Shown here: positions 37,339 to 49,181 of the stretch, piece by piece
Position numbering within the stretch: position 1 is the stretch's first letter
Layout: each line of letters begins with the position of its first letter
NCBI GenBank assembly: GCA_037974965.1
Contig: JBBPFI010000012.1
Coordinates: 1-64,000, forward strand
DNA from: Dacryopinax spathularia
Lineage: Eukaryota > Basidiomycota > Dacrymycetes > Dacrymycetales > Dacrymycetaceae
Direction: 5' to 3'
Length of the DNA: 64,000 nt
Translations under genes and position numbers: made by a program
The notes under the pieces: generated by a model
Told to the model about the DNA's origin: nothing
Database searches by the model: none
What the model saw: only the letters and a program-made list of their open reading frames with translations

Positions 37339-40300
37339 ATGCCCGCCCCAGACTCCGCGACCGCCCAAACACTACACGAAATTGCCGCACACCAGTACAC
37401 ATTCAGGGCCGACCCGTCCGTCCCTTCCCCCTCGTCTGCCGACGCATCCGGTTCGGGAGGAGGGCTGAAGAGGGAGCGAGACGAGGACGGGGAGAAGAGG
37501 GAAGGGAAGGGGAAGGCTGTTAATCGGGTTGGACGTGCGTCCCTCTCTCTCTCCATCCACTCGTCTTTCTTAAGCGATGCTGATCTGAGTTTGTAGGTGC
37601 ATGCGTAAGCCGATTTTGTCTGATAATCGCGATGCTGATCTGATAGATGATGTGATGGTAGAATGGATGCAGGAAACAGAAGATGCGCTGCGAAGGGGCC
37701 GATAACCCGCCGTGCAAGCGCTGCAGGAACGCCAATATTCCGTGTCAGTTCGAGAAGCCGATGAGGGAGCAGCAGGGGGATGCGCAGAGTATCGAGTGCG
37801 TCTGCTGTCCATCTCACATCATCTCTCATCCATCACGCCCTCAATTTGTTGGGGATCTGCCTGGATCTGGCCGTGTGATGCGATCTACCCCCGATTGATA
37901 CTGATCTCGTTTGTTTAGTCGGATCCAGAAACTGGAGAACACGGTTGGGACGATCCAAAGCACGCTCGAAGAGCTCGTCTCCGCACTCAAGAACCAAACC
38001 GCCCTCCCTTCCTTCGCCCCTCCCCCTCCGCAGCAGCAACCCTCCCCAGCGTCAGCAACACAAAGCCAGTCCCACTCTCAGTCCGGGCACTATGCGTCTC
38101 TCCCTCCCCAAGCGCATCCGTCCACCCCGGGGAGTCAGGTCTCGGCGGGATCGATGACGTCGCCTATGCATGCGAGCGGGCAGGGGTACGTGAGCGAGAG
38201 GGAGATGCAAGCTGCTCAGGCACTAGCGATGTCGCATAACGGCCAACGCTCTTTCTCCGTCGTAGGCTCCCAACAATCACAACAATCACAATCCCAACAA
38301 CTCCCCGGAAGCCAACAACAACAACAGCAGCCAAGAGCCGAAAGTGCCGCATCGAACGCACAGCAGTCGCCCTACCTCGGCAGGGAAAGGGAGAGGGAGA
38401 GGGACGCGACTGCCTCCCCCGCTCAGCGCAGACTGCCTTACCCGAACGAACGTCCCCAACTACAAAGAACGCAATCCCTGCACACTGACGCGGCGTACAA
38501 CCTCCCGCCTATGTCGCCTGCCTCCGCCAACGGGCAACGGGAACGCCTTCCGCCCTTGAGTCTGCACCTCGAGTCGCTCGCCAATGGGGGGTCGACCTCC
38601 GGCGCCCTGGGAGGCACGAATGGCGCTTCGACCTCCGCAGCTTCAGCGTCGAACCCTCCGTCGGCTATTGCGAGAAGTCAAGGAGACGTCGTCTCTCCCA
38701 AACGACCCCGCCCACATGCGGGCCCAGTGAACTTCTCAGCCGACATAGACAGTATGGGTCCCCCGCCCTACGCAGCCCAAAGTAGCAGCAGCACCTCCAT
38801 CCGTCCTCGCTCCGCCGCCGGAGGAGGAGCATACTCCAGTAACGTCACCTCCGCCTATTCGTCGGACGACGAGGGCGAGCTGCCCACTTCTGGCCTGACT
38901 GCTCCGCTCGAGGTGCTGAGGAGTCTTGTAGAGCACCAAGAGGAAGAGAGAGAAGAGCGCGAGAGGCGGAAAGCTGCGGGAGGGAGGAGTCGAGCGACGA
39001 GTTCAGTGAGTGGGGATTGGGTTGAGGGCGAGGGGAGGCCGTTGAAGAGGAGGAAGGTGGAGAGGAAGGTTAGGCCGCATGCGCATCCGGATGGTACGCC
39101 TTTGCTTTCGGTCTTCTTTTCGACGAGTGGAGAAGGCTGATGCTGGCTGGGCACAGTGGTGACGAAGGGGATTATTACGGAGGAAGAGGCTAGGGAGCTG
39201 TTTAAGATGTACGTCCTTCATCACTCTCTCGCAGCACAGGATATGCAAATGCTGAATGTTGGTGTAGATACTTCGAACACTGCTCCAAGTTCCTCCCCGT
39301 CTTCGAGCCCGAGAACGACACCTACGAAGAACTCCACCGCCGCTCCCCTTTCTCAGTCGACGCGATATGCATGGTCGCTTCCGGCGTCAAGGACGGCAGT
39401 GGCGGGCCGAGCGAGACGACCCGACGTCTGATCGAGGAAGTGAAGATGATTTCGAGCAATACGCTCTGGCTGCCCGTCGCTAGGCGTGAGGTCGTGCAGG
39501 CGAGCAGTGAGTCCCTCTCCTTTCCCTCCTCATCCTTTTAGCAGTGCGCTTAGGATGCTGAATCCTGTGAGTAGTGGTCGTTGCGAGCTGGTCGACGAAC
39601 GGGTGGCTCCTTGGTGGGCATGCGATCCGGATGGCGCTCGAGCTGGGGATACATAAGGCTTGGCCGAGGCTGCTCAAGAAGATCCGGTCTGGCCACCGGC
39701 TGAAGGACGTCGTGGGGTCGGACGAGCATGATCTGGTTGTGTGCTCCAGGATCTGGTTCGCGTTGTTCTTGTTTGAGCATCAGTGCGTTACCTCCCATTT
39801 ACTGTTACGATGTGGGTTGGTTGACAGGAGGGCAGGATATCATTCGGCACCGGCCGGCCATTCATGATCAAAACGGACGAATCGGTCGAAGACGTCGCCG
39901 CCATTCTGCAACACCCTCTCTCGCTGGAAGACGACATGCGGCTCGTCTCCTCCGTAGAGCTCATGATCATCCGCGAAGGGCTGCACCGTCGTCTTGCCCC
40001 TGATGGGCCAGTTACGACTGACACGTGGGATATTATCAGGGATGCGGAACAGCAGTTTGGGGATTGGCTTGCGAGGTGGGACATGCAGATCGCGTTCAAG
40101 TGGCCGGATAAGCCGTTCTATCGACATAGCCTGATGGTCCAGCGGTTCTTGAGCGAGCTGTTCCATAATGCTGTCGGCCTGAGAGGGTAAGCATCCACTT
40201 CTATATTGCCCGGTACAGGTGCTGAGCGTGGGAACAGGATCAAAGATGAGGAAGATGTGGAGAACCTCCCGAGGGACCACTGGCAAAGGAAACTGGCACT

Positions 40301-41118
40301 GCAGTCTATTCGCGTCGCCCAGTCCGCACTGGATATCTGCTGCAGATCTTTCCATTATCGGGACAGTCTGAAATACGGTGCGTCCCTTCATCCCTTCAAT
40401 GTTAATTGATGCTCACTTTCGCGCACCAGCACCGGACTATACTCATGTGACAGCGACGTTTGCCGCCTCGTTCCTGATACGCCTGGCTAGGCTGTTCCCG
40501 AAAGAAGCCGACCTCTCGGCCATCCTGGATGACGTGAGCTCACTAGCGAAAGAACTGGCTAATGGTGAGCACGATCGTCCGAAAGTATACGGGCGATAGG
40601 CTGACACACTCGAAGCCTCCGCACACAGGTACGCAAATACGCTGAGGAGGATGATTCGCATCGCTCAGAAGAGACGCGTCCTGCCCGAACGGGTGACGGT
40701 GAACGGCGACAGACAGCGACAGGACGGACCGAGCAGTTCGGCTGGTGCGGCTGCCGTGGAAACCGCTCCAGCTATGGACGCAGTAGGCACATCAGCCAAC
40801 GGGATGTGGCAAAATGGCGGGGACGCGACTATGGTCCCGCAGCAACAGGAATCGCTCTCCCCTCCGGAGGACTTATCACTCATCACTGGCCTTCCGTCGG
40901 TCTACCCCGATCCGGACTTTACCGAGCCTGCCTTGGGAGGCGACCACCCGCTCGCACATCTGTACATGCCGCCTATCATCCAGCAACAGGACCAAGTCGG
41001 CTGGTTCCCACCAGAAACGAGTTACAGCGCCTTCCAGCCTCAAGCCTTCGGGTACGCTGCGGTAATGGGGAACTGGAACATCGACGACAACGGCAACGAG
41101 ATACCGGAAATATGGTGA
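37339..41118 (+). CDS. Zn2Cys6 fungal transcription factor
   Basis: Eleven exons (37339-37534, 37597-37604, 37662-37795, 37919-39093, 39157-39208, 39268-39506, 39575-39782, 39836-40186, 40238-40377, 40430-40564, 40616-41118) total 3141 nt, 1046 residues. The binuclear cluster has Cys at about 68, 71, 78, 86, 89 and 96 (RACNGCRKQKMRC then PPCKRCRNANIPC). A short coiled coil (RIQKLENTVGTIQSTLEELVSALK) suggests dimer formation. A 300-residue Gln/Ser/Pro-rich linker follows, then a fungal-specific transcription-factor domain (YFEHCSKFLPVF, VVASWSTNGWLLGGHAIRMALELGIH, EHQISFGTGRP). Exon 2 is 8 nt and supplies the first Cys. The target genes are unknown. It acts in the nucleus. Confidence 0.93.
37597..37604 (+). 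other. 8-nt microexon of the Zn2Cys6 gene
   Basis: GTGCATGC sits between ttgtag and gtaagc. With one base from exon 1 it encodes Arg-Ala-Cys, the Cys being the first zinc ligand. The reading RAC-NGC-RKQKMRC only forms if this exon is used and exon 3 starts at 37662. Confidence 0.85.
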
Positions 41119-41366
41119 TTGTTATGGGCTATGGTACATTATTACTATCACTTGGCAACGACAAAACAAAAACAGGCTCTCGTGTATCATTATGTTGCAT
41201 GCCCCGCTCTTTATTACACTTGAGGCTCAACCTCTCTCGCGTTCTATTAGTCACAGACAGGGTAATGGATACTAGGTATTCGTACAGCACTGGTGGATAC
41301 ATAAGGGCAGGAAAAAGAGAGCTCTGCCTGGATGAGGGGATATCTCTAATACGGGCATAATGTTAA

Positions 41367-44300
41367 TCAGCGGAAGAGCACGCGGAGCTCTTCCATTCTA
41401 CGGTCAGCGAGTTGCGAGCGAGTAAGAGCTGTCCCTCCGAGAGTGAGGTTCGCAAGGGCGGTCTTTCGCTTCTGCACTTCTAGCATGCGCGCTTCGACCG
41501 TGTTTTCAATGACAAGCTTGACAGTGGTAACGGGACGAGTTTGTCCGAGACGGTGCTGAGCAAGGGGTGAATACAATAACGCAGTTCGCAGAGGGAGGTA
41601 CTCACAATACGATCCACAGCCTGATTCTCGACAGCCGGGTTCCAGTATGGGTCCATGAGATACACGCGTTGGGCAGCAGTAAGGTTGAGACCAACGCCAC
41701 CAGCGCGTAGCGACACCAGCAACACTTCGCAAGCCGGGTCATTCTTCAGCGCGTCCATGGCCTTTGTGCGCTCTTCCCTACGCATCGTACCATCGAGGCG
41801 ATCAAAGCCAATTGCATGCACCGTGAGCGCGTCTTCGATCTTGTCGAGCATGCTCGTCCACTGGGAACTGTCTCGACGTCAATAGATGCTCACACCGCAT
41901 TGAAGAACAGTACTTACAATACGACGGTCTTCACCACTCCCTCATTGGTGATATTGCCGTTCGCGTCAGTGGTCTCGATCTCAACAGCGGACGGATCGTA
42001 GTTACGAGAGAATGGATTGGCTCTCGAGGAGGCGATCAGGTCGTTCATCAGGACCTTGATCTTGGTGGACATGGCGACCTCCTGACCCGGGAGCAGTTGA
42101 CGATCAGCCTTCTCCTTCCTCTTCGCAGCAGTCGTCTTTGGCTTGTTCGCCTCCAGGGTGGTATCGGGCATCGTGCCGTACGGCGACACTTCGACCGCGT
42201 CGTTCGGCCCCAGCGTATAATTACAGACAGAACAAGGCCGACGTACGTTCGCGTCGATTTTCGGCCAGTTCGGGCACACGGCAGAATGGTAGCACTTCAT
42301 GCAGAACAAATGTTGGCAGCGCGTAAGCACGACGCGAGGGACGAAGCCTGGTTGTCCGATTCCCGGTCGTGGTTTCTTTGGTCCGCGCTTGGTCGGCTTT
42401 GGGACTTCCGGCTCGGCGTCCGGGTCGTCCGAGTTTGGAGCGGTGAGGGAGAGCTCGTACCCGCATTCTACGCAGGTAGAGGTTGCACTTTCTCGAAGAA
42501 GGTTGAACACTGCTGTGGCTCGGGCAAGGTTGATCCCATCCTTTTGTATCACGGAGATCAGCTCTTCGGGTTCGAGCTCAGAGTCGTCCACGCCAGTCGT
42601 GTCGCCTCGCTCTTGCACGAGCTGCCAGTGATCGCAGATCTGCCTGAGCCGAAGAATCCGCTGCAGAATCCCAACGTAGTTCTTCATGAGTTCACCCTTC
42701 TTGGACATAGCCTCGAACTCCTCCTTGCTCGCATTATACACCCGATCATAGATAGCCTGTTCCTGCTCGTCGAGCTTGAGCATCCTCAGCTCGTCCTTCC
42801 TCGGCGGGAGGGCAAGGATATTCGTCCCGTCCCGGCCGCGCGTGTCCTTCGTCCGCCGGAGAGTGATCACTTTCATGATCGTCTGCAAACGGGCCACGCC
42901 GATCGGTTGGCCGAACTTGCATGGACCGCCGATGAACTCGGTCCACATGTTCTTGTCGTCGAATGGCTGGAGGCGGATGAACTTGATCAGAGCGTAGACG
43001 TCGTCGAGCTTGTTCTGGACTGGTGTGCCAGTGAGGCAAATTCGGCGGTCGGCGATGAGGTCACAGGATGCACGGGAGGCGACAGTGCTCGTCTCTTTGA
43101 TTGAACTGCCCATGGGCTCAGCATACATTCCCAAACTAGAAGATACGGGTACTTACTGAGCTTCGTCCAATACGACCCTGAACCAGTCCACCTGCTGGAG
43201 CGGACTAGGAACCTCCACGCCGGGCATCTCGTTCCTTTTCCTCTTCCTCCCCGCCAAAACCCGGCCATTCGAGCCAACTTTGGGCGGCAAGAGCTGCCCC
43301 TCCCCGTCAACCTCCACGATCCCATCACTGTCCTCGTCCTCCGGCGCTAGGCCCTTCCCGCCACTTCCGCTCGGCGTACTTGTCCCGCTTCGCGCAGCTT
43401 CCCCAGACTCGTTTCCCGACTGTTCATCATCGCTGTCATCCGCATTGGCCCCCGTTCTCTGCTGCCTAGAGTACTCCGTCGCCAGCGTCGAATAAGTAGT
43501 GATAACCACATCGAAATCCGCCAAAAACTCCGGATCCGGCCTGCGCGCATTCCCGTGATACACATACACCTTCAACGGCGCCTTCTCCGCTTCACGCGGG
43601 TGGTGTTGCACCCAGACGGAATTGGCGTTGTCTTTGCTAGGGAGCTCGATCTCGGCCTGGTGCGCGGAGGCGGGGGCGGGAGTGACGACTCCGCCGCCGC
43701 CGTAGACTGTTACTTCGCCTGCCCAGTGCTCGCGGAGTTGGTCTTCCCAGTTCATTACTGTACTGAGGGGGCAGACGATCAGCGTAGCGCGGGAACGGAC
43801 TTTTAGGCGGCCTAGCCGGCTCTGTTCCGCTTGTCGACGTTTCCGTTCCGCCTTTTCTGCTTTCTCGGCCTTCTTGCTCTTGTTGCCAGACGGCAGAGAT
43901 GTAAGTGAATCTGCGAGAGGAGCAGGCGACGCAGAGCCCGACGATGTCCTCGTCGAAGACGCCCCCGAAGTAGTCGCAGAGGTAGAAGTAGAGGGCATCC
44001 CGAATACCGCACCCGAGAAATGGTTCGGCTTGAGCGCATCACCGGGCGCGCGGATGAACTTTGGGAAGACGGGGTGTGGGTGAGTGCGTTTTGTGGTGCT
44101 GTTCGCGTATTGGCGCGCGGACTTGAGGGTCGAGGCGATGAGGGATACGACTGTTATCGTTTTTCCCAGGCCCATCTGCACATCTCATTAGCATAGATTC
44201 TCATGGAGAAGAGAGGGAGGGAAAGAGCGGAGCGGGAAGGAAAACAGAGGAAAGAGGAAGACGCACATCATCAGCCAAAATCGCCCCCTTCGCCCAAGGC

Positions 44301-45616
44301 GGCAAAACCGTAAACTCATACCCCGTCACCCTACAGCGCCAATACTTGTTCCTCCCCACGGGTATCTCCTGGAAGAACGTAGCCATAGCCGGGATCTCAG
44401 CCTCTCTCTCCAGCAGGAAGGTGAGGGCTTGCTTTTGATGCGGGTAGAGTCTGGTGCCCACTTCCGCTGGGGGGTCGGTTTCACGCAGCTCGGTCCCGTC
44501 CCGCAGATGCTTGAACAGCTCTTCGACCTGATTCCGCTGCACTTCGACCGTCTTCTGTGCAGACTGATACATCGGTCCTGACCCTCCTGGCCCTCCAAGT
44601 CCCGAGCCCGGGCCAGCGCGAAAGCGCGCTGCCCAACCACCGGGAGGCGGGTTGTGTGGGTTTTTCAGGGGGGCACCGTGGTGCGCTGCGGGGTCGTAGT
44701 CCGCTGGCGAGTCAAGATAGAGGTTGGAGCGCTGAAAGAGGTCGGATATGACGGGTACGTTTGGCGGTAGCGTAAATACCAGCACTAGCAAGGGCAACAT
44801 CGTCGGCCTTGGGTCCTGCGTACGGTGGATCTTCGCGTCCACTCTTAGCAGCCCCCTGCCCAGCATCGGGCCCAGCACATTAGCCGCTTTTTGCTCAACG
44901 ACCCCAAACGAGTCCTTAGAATTGGGCTGGAGGACATTGATCGTCTCGCCCATACTTGCGCCCGAGGGAGTCTTTACGGGCGCGCGGTAGGACCATTTTA
45001 CGGGGGCGAGGTCCATCGTCCCTGCGGGCACGGGGGTGGTGGAGTGGATGTAGGGCGAGGGGTAGAGGATGAGGCAGGTGAGCTTGAGTTGGCCGATGCA
45101 GATGGGCTTTTTGTCTTCTTCGCTTGTTGCAGCTGTTGCTGCCGTGTTTGTTGTGGGCTTAGCGCTAGCGGTGCCGTTACTGGTTGTGGACGCGGGTGGA
45201 GGACAAGGCTGAGGCTGAGGCTGGGAAACGGAGGGAGGGACGATATGCGGTACTTGCGGGAGCTGCAACGGCAGCCTTGCTGACCCAAGCGAGGGGGAAG
45301 GCGAAGCGCCGGTAAGATCAACGATCACTTTGCTCGGCCCTCCTCCTCCGCCTTGAAGCTGTCGCTGTCCATGTAACTGCGGCATCGACCGAAATGGATG
45401 CTGGCCCGGTACATAACTTGACTGCGACGGCGGCAACCCCGGGTTACCAGGTGGGAAAGGAAGGAAGTTGAGCGACGACGGTGTTGCTCCTGGACGCATT
45501 GCGGTTTGGGGGAGGGATGGAGGGAGTGGGAGGGGAATGTCGGGCCGTGTTGGGATGGGGATGTTGTCGCCGTCGTCTGTGAGGTCGATCGCCTCACCGG
45601 CGTTGGAGCCGAGCAT
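41367..45616 (-). CDS. SNF2-family helicase with embedded RING (Rad5/HLTF-like)
   Basis: Five exons (45616-44267, 44175-43157, 43105-41918, 41867-41606, 41555-41367) total 4008 nt, 1335 residues. A Pro-rich N-terminus with two SUMO-interaction-like motifs (EAIDLTDD, VIVDLTG) precedes a possible HIRAN-like region at about 190-330. SNF2 motifs: MGLGKTITVVSLIA (451 on), TLIVCPLSTVMNWEDQL, DEAH (787-790, the His codon split by an intron), LTGTPVQNKLDDVYALI. A RING of Rad5/Rad16 type lies near 1010-1090 (CVECGYEL, LTRCQHLFCMKCYHSAVCPNW, CSVCNYTL). The helicase C domain has VVFSQWTSMLD, SLRAGGVGLNL and HRLGQTRPVTT. Expected role: DNA-damage tolerance or SUMO-targeted chromatin remodelling (Uls1-like). 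Which subfamily is open. Confidence 0.92.
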
Positions 45617-46645
45617 CGTAGGTGGTTTGTGCACCAGTAATCAATGCTTTGCAGGGAGGTTTCAAGGTCGACCAGTATTAGATGCGGTGAGTGAAGATGA
45701 TGATCCCAGCTTTTGTCGGAGTATCGGGTGTTGGCGGTCAACAGTAGCGCAGACAGAGTCGATACTATCCAAGTCCTCGACAGTCGTAGTGGTGGTTCGT
45801 AGTCAAGTAAGCGCCTCCCTGGCCGCTGTCGAGAGTATATGCGCTGACAGTGGGACGAGCAGTACAAACCCGGCCTTCGCTCGTTGTCCGTTGTCCCGCC
45901 GCTGCCCGATACTCTTCGAGCGATGAGTGCGGCCCAATTGGCAGCTGACGTGAGCAGCCTTAACCTGCACAGCCATCGGCCTCCCCCTTCTCAACTCATT
46001 TTCACACGCTTCTTCAGTAGGGGTTCAGCCATTGAAGTCGCCCCTGAGGGGGATGAGCTGAGAACGTTGACTCAGCACTGCGGAGGCAGATGGGGGTGGA
46101 AGGATCGGGCGGAGAAGTTGGCTTGTGTCAGCAAGTAAACGGGAATTCAGTACTTGCAATTTCGCCGGGCTTTACTATTATAATGTCCGGTTACTGTGGG
46201 TGGGTTCGTCCGGCCAGTCGTTCAGAGACTGAAAATGGACGAATGGCTCGCCGATACGGATCGCGTTGTCCGAATCGAACTTTCAAGGGCAACTTCTGCG
46301 GTGCGGCATGGAAACCCGGGCAGAAGTCGCAACCAGTTCCCCGGAGCATACGGAACGCAGTGAGTCAAACGGCCCGACCTTCTGCTGGGTACCATCTCTG
46401 CGCGCGCCGCGGCCTTGCTATTCCCTCTGCACGTCGCGGACATTCTGGCGGTCGAGCCCTATAGTCTTCCGGATTTCTACATAGCGCGGTATTGTAGTCC
46501 ATATCAACAGGAAGCGCGCTTAGAGCTCTTCCCAATTCCCGCGCGCGCTTATCCGGGACTCCGATGCCCATCAGCTGCCTCTACAGGTTCTTGTACCTTC
46601 CTACCCCCCAGTCCCGCTCCTCTTCCCACTGTATCTGACGTTCCT
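45617..46645. other. intergenic region
   Basis: 1.03 kb holding the SNF2-gene promoter and the 3' flank of the hydrolase. A 72-codon frame from the ATG at 45922 has no known motif and is not called. tatatgcgct at 45837-45846 resembles the recurrent intron palindrome. Confidence 0.4.
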
Positions 46646-48056
46646 CTAGAACCCATTCACCAGCGCCCACTCAATAATAGCCGCATAAGTCTCCGGCGCG
46701 CTCAAGTGCAGATTCACATTATGCCCCGTCAACTGCGGTGCATAATAGCTGTATTTACTCGCCGGGAAAAGGGCCGTCCCGGTCGCTTGGAGGATCGTTT
46801 GGTCCGTGGGTTGCAGGGCGTAGCAGTTGCCCTACATGCGGTGCGTTAGCGCTGCCCATCATAGGAGACACGCAAGGAATGGAGGGAGGGAGGGAGGGAG
46901 GGAGGGAGGGAGGAAAGGCAGGTCAAGAGCGGGTGGTGGAAGAGGAAGAAGGGACAAAGTTGAGAGAAGGCAAACGTACCCCACAGAACGGGAAATCCTG
47001 CGCCCCTGTAACAACGAGCACAGGCCCCGTAAAGTTCACAGCAGGCGCGGCAACGCTCTCAAGCGTAAACATCACCCCCACCGTCACCGGCTGATCCATC
47101 CCGGTATCATACGCAAACACAGACTCGTCATACCCCGGCCAATAGAAGAAGTTCATCTGATCTGCCTGTGGGATCCCCGGGTGCAAGTAGGTCGAAGGTA
47201 GGGTAGGGAAGCGGTACGGCGCTACTTGTGCGGCGGAGGACCAGAGCCCCGAGGCGAGGAAGAGGGGGACGAAGTTTCCATAGCTCGAAAAACCCGTGGC
47301 GATTATGCCGTCTACTGCTCCTGGGTTGCGGGAGGCTAGGGCGGTCGCTTGGACAGAGCCGTACGAGTGGCCAATGAGGAGGATCTTGCTGTAGGGTATA
47401 CCGCCGATCTGGCCGGAGCGGAGGAGAGAGGTGAATGCCGAGAGGATCTGGACGTCTGTATCGGCTTGGACTACGTTCAGCCCGTCTGGGGGGTGGTCGG
47501 ACAGGCCGGTACCGAGTCGGTCGTACCGGAAGGTGGTGTATCCTGCAGCTGAGGCAGCCCAGACGTACCTACCCCTTTGGTTCAGCGATCTCCAGAGACT
47601 GAGGGAAAGAAGGAAGCGGACGTACGAATACGTAGCCGGCTCATACGGATAATCCCAGTAGTTCGAATCAAACGGGATCCCATGCACCAACAGCTGCACC
47701 GTCCCCGCATGTTCATACCCAAACAACGGCTGACACAGCGTCCCGCTAATCAAATAGCTCCCAGCAGAATTACTCGCGCTTGCCAAGCCCGTCGGGCTCT
47801 GATACTGGGCGGTGAAGTTGGTGGGGGAGGTAACGTACGTCTGGAAGAGCGTGGTTAGGATTGTTTGGTTGGGCGAGGGACCGAGGGTGTTGCTGAAGGG
47901 GACGATCGTGTAGCTGGGGAGGGTGACGTTGTATGTCGCTCGGGTGCAGATGGCGGATGGAGGACCGGGGACGATCGTGGATCCTATGGGGAAGACGGTG
48001 GGCACTTGGGCTGAAGTGCCCAAGGCGGCGAGCAGAAGCGAGAGGAGGGCGAGCAT
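46646..48056 (-). CDS. secreted alpha/beta hydrolase
   Basis: Three exons (48056-47626, 47568-46980, 46831-46646) total 1206 nt, 401 residues. A signal peptide (MLALLSLLLAALGTSA) starts the protein. The core shows LLVHGIPFDSNYWDYPYEP, the nucleophile elbow GHSYGS, an acid in VVTGAQDFPFCGGNCYA, and the His in LTGHNVNLH, so a Ser-Asp-His triad is likely. Several N-glycosylation sequons are present. Secreted fungal hydrolases of this type include esterases and lipase-like enzymes; the substrate is unknown. The second intron (46832-46979) is 148 nt and contains a (GGGA)n tract. The gene is divergent from the monooxygenase, 1.1 kb away. Confidence 0.88.
46881..46913. repeat. (GGGA)n tetranucleotide microsatellite
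   Basis: About eight uninterrupted ggga units inside the second intron of the secreted hydrolase. On the transcribed strand the tract is (TCCC)n and lies in the 3' half of the intron. Confidence 0.9.
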
Positions 48057-49181
48057 CGTTGACGTTGATGCTTGGGGGAGCACAGCGAGCGGGCGGCTGA
48101 GCTGCGTGAGCAAGACAGCAAGGTAGTCATCGTCTTATATCAAGAGCGTGTGCAGATTTGGATGGCACCATAGAATGTCGAGGGAAGAACCGGAGAAGAG
48201 AGAGATTTTACGCCAGCAATAGGATTAGGCAATTCATCGAGGGTGAGCAGACGAAAGAATGCGGCAGAAAGAAGATCGGAAAGATGCCAGCACACTTAAC
48301 GCCGAGTGTTTATCCGCCAGGAGGACGTCATAGAGGACAGCAGGCTTCGCAAAACCGGATTGACAACTTCTAATTTCTTAGCAGAGGCAAGCGGGCCCAG
48401 AGAGCTGATAGTGTGGATCATCGCGATTTCCGGAAAGGGGGAGTGATGAAAGGCAAGGGCAGTCAGACGGGCGACAGGCTGTAGGCAGGGCAATCGTCCA
48501 ATTGTTGCTTTCGAGCCCAGCAGACCAAAGATGAATATGAACACCTCATTCCTCGTGCACATCTTGAAAACAGCAGGCAGTGATCAGTCGTACGGAGCGT
48601 TATTTGTCGTCGACAAGCCACAAGCCTCGAAGACGAAGCAGCGGTCGCAGTGGCATAAATGAGAAGATGCAGATGTCACCCGGTTCAGCGTGAGAGATAG
48701 GCCAATACGAGAAGCAGATCATCAAGCAAGACAATAAGAGACGAGGAGTCTCCTTAGGATCGCTTCGAGAAGAGCCAATGAGGCGTGTTATCGCGATTCT
48801 GGTTGAGAACAACCCGATGGTGGACGTCTGGCATCAACAACGACCAAGCCGGAGTCGGCATCCGGATAATCTTGCATTCCTCGCCTCGGCCCCCCGCGGG
48901 GAAGTTCTTCCCCGCAAACCTCGAACGGCAAAAGGGTTCACGCCCACCTCGTCCACCTGAGCACCGTCCCCTGAGCGAGGTTCCTTTAGTGTGCCTGCCA
49001 GGACGAGTACGCGATGGCACAATTACCCGAAGTGTTACTGGGCTGCGGGATGATGGGTGGACGTTATTCCGGCAACATTACTGCTGCTGCTACTTATACT
49101 TCAGGAGGCGTTTGACCCCACAATAACGACCCCGGGCACATTCCTGACTGTTCTACTGACGACGACGACAACGACAACGAG
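48057..49181. promoter_or_regulatory. divergent region, hydrolase / monooxygenase
   Basis: 1.12 kb between two divergent starts. No supported gene. An acgacgacaacgacaacgag tract precedes the monooxygenase ATG. Confidence 0.4.

Noticed and set aside
36386-37468. Plus-strand frame of 360 codons
   Set aside because: Pro/Ser/Arg composition follows from C/T-rich leader DNA. It overlaps a well-supported transcription-factor start in another frame.
42097-43104. Plus-strand frame of 335 codons
   Set aside because: Complement of the conserved SNF2/RING exon. It has no motif of its own.
43106-43157. Apparent DEAQ instead of DEAH in the SNF2 helicase
   Set aside because: The Gln comes from reading into the intron. 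Splicing 43156-43106 joins CA to T and restores His.
45922-46138. Small plus-strand frame of 72 codons starting MSAAQLAADVSSLNL
   Set aside because: No domain, no intron, and no context to support it. It may be chance in a 1-kb gap.
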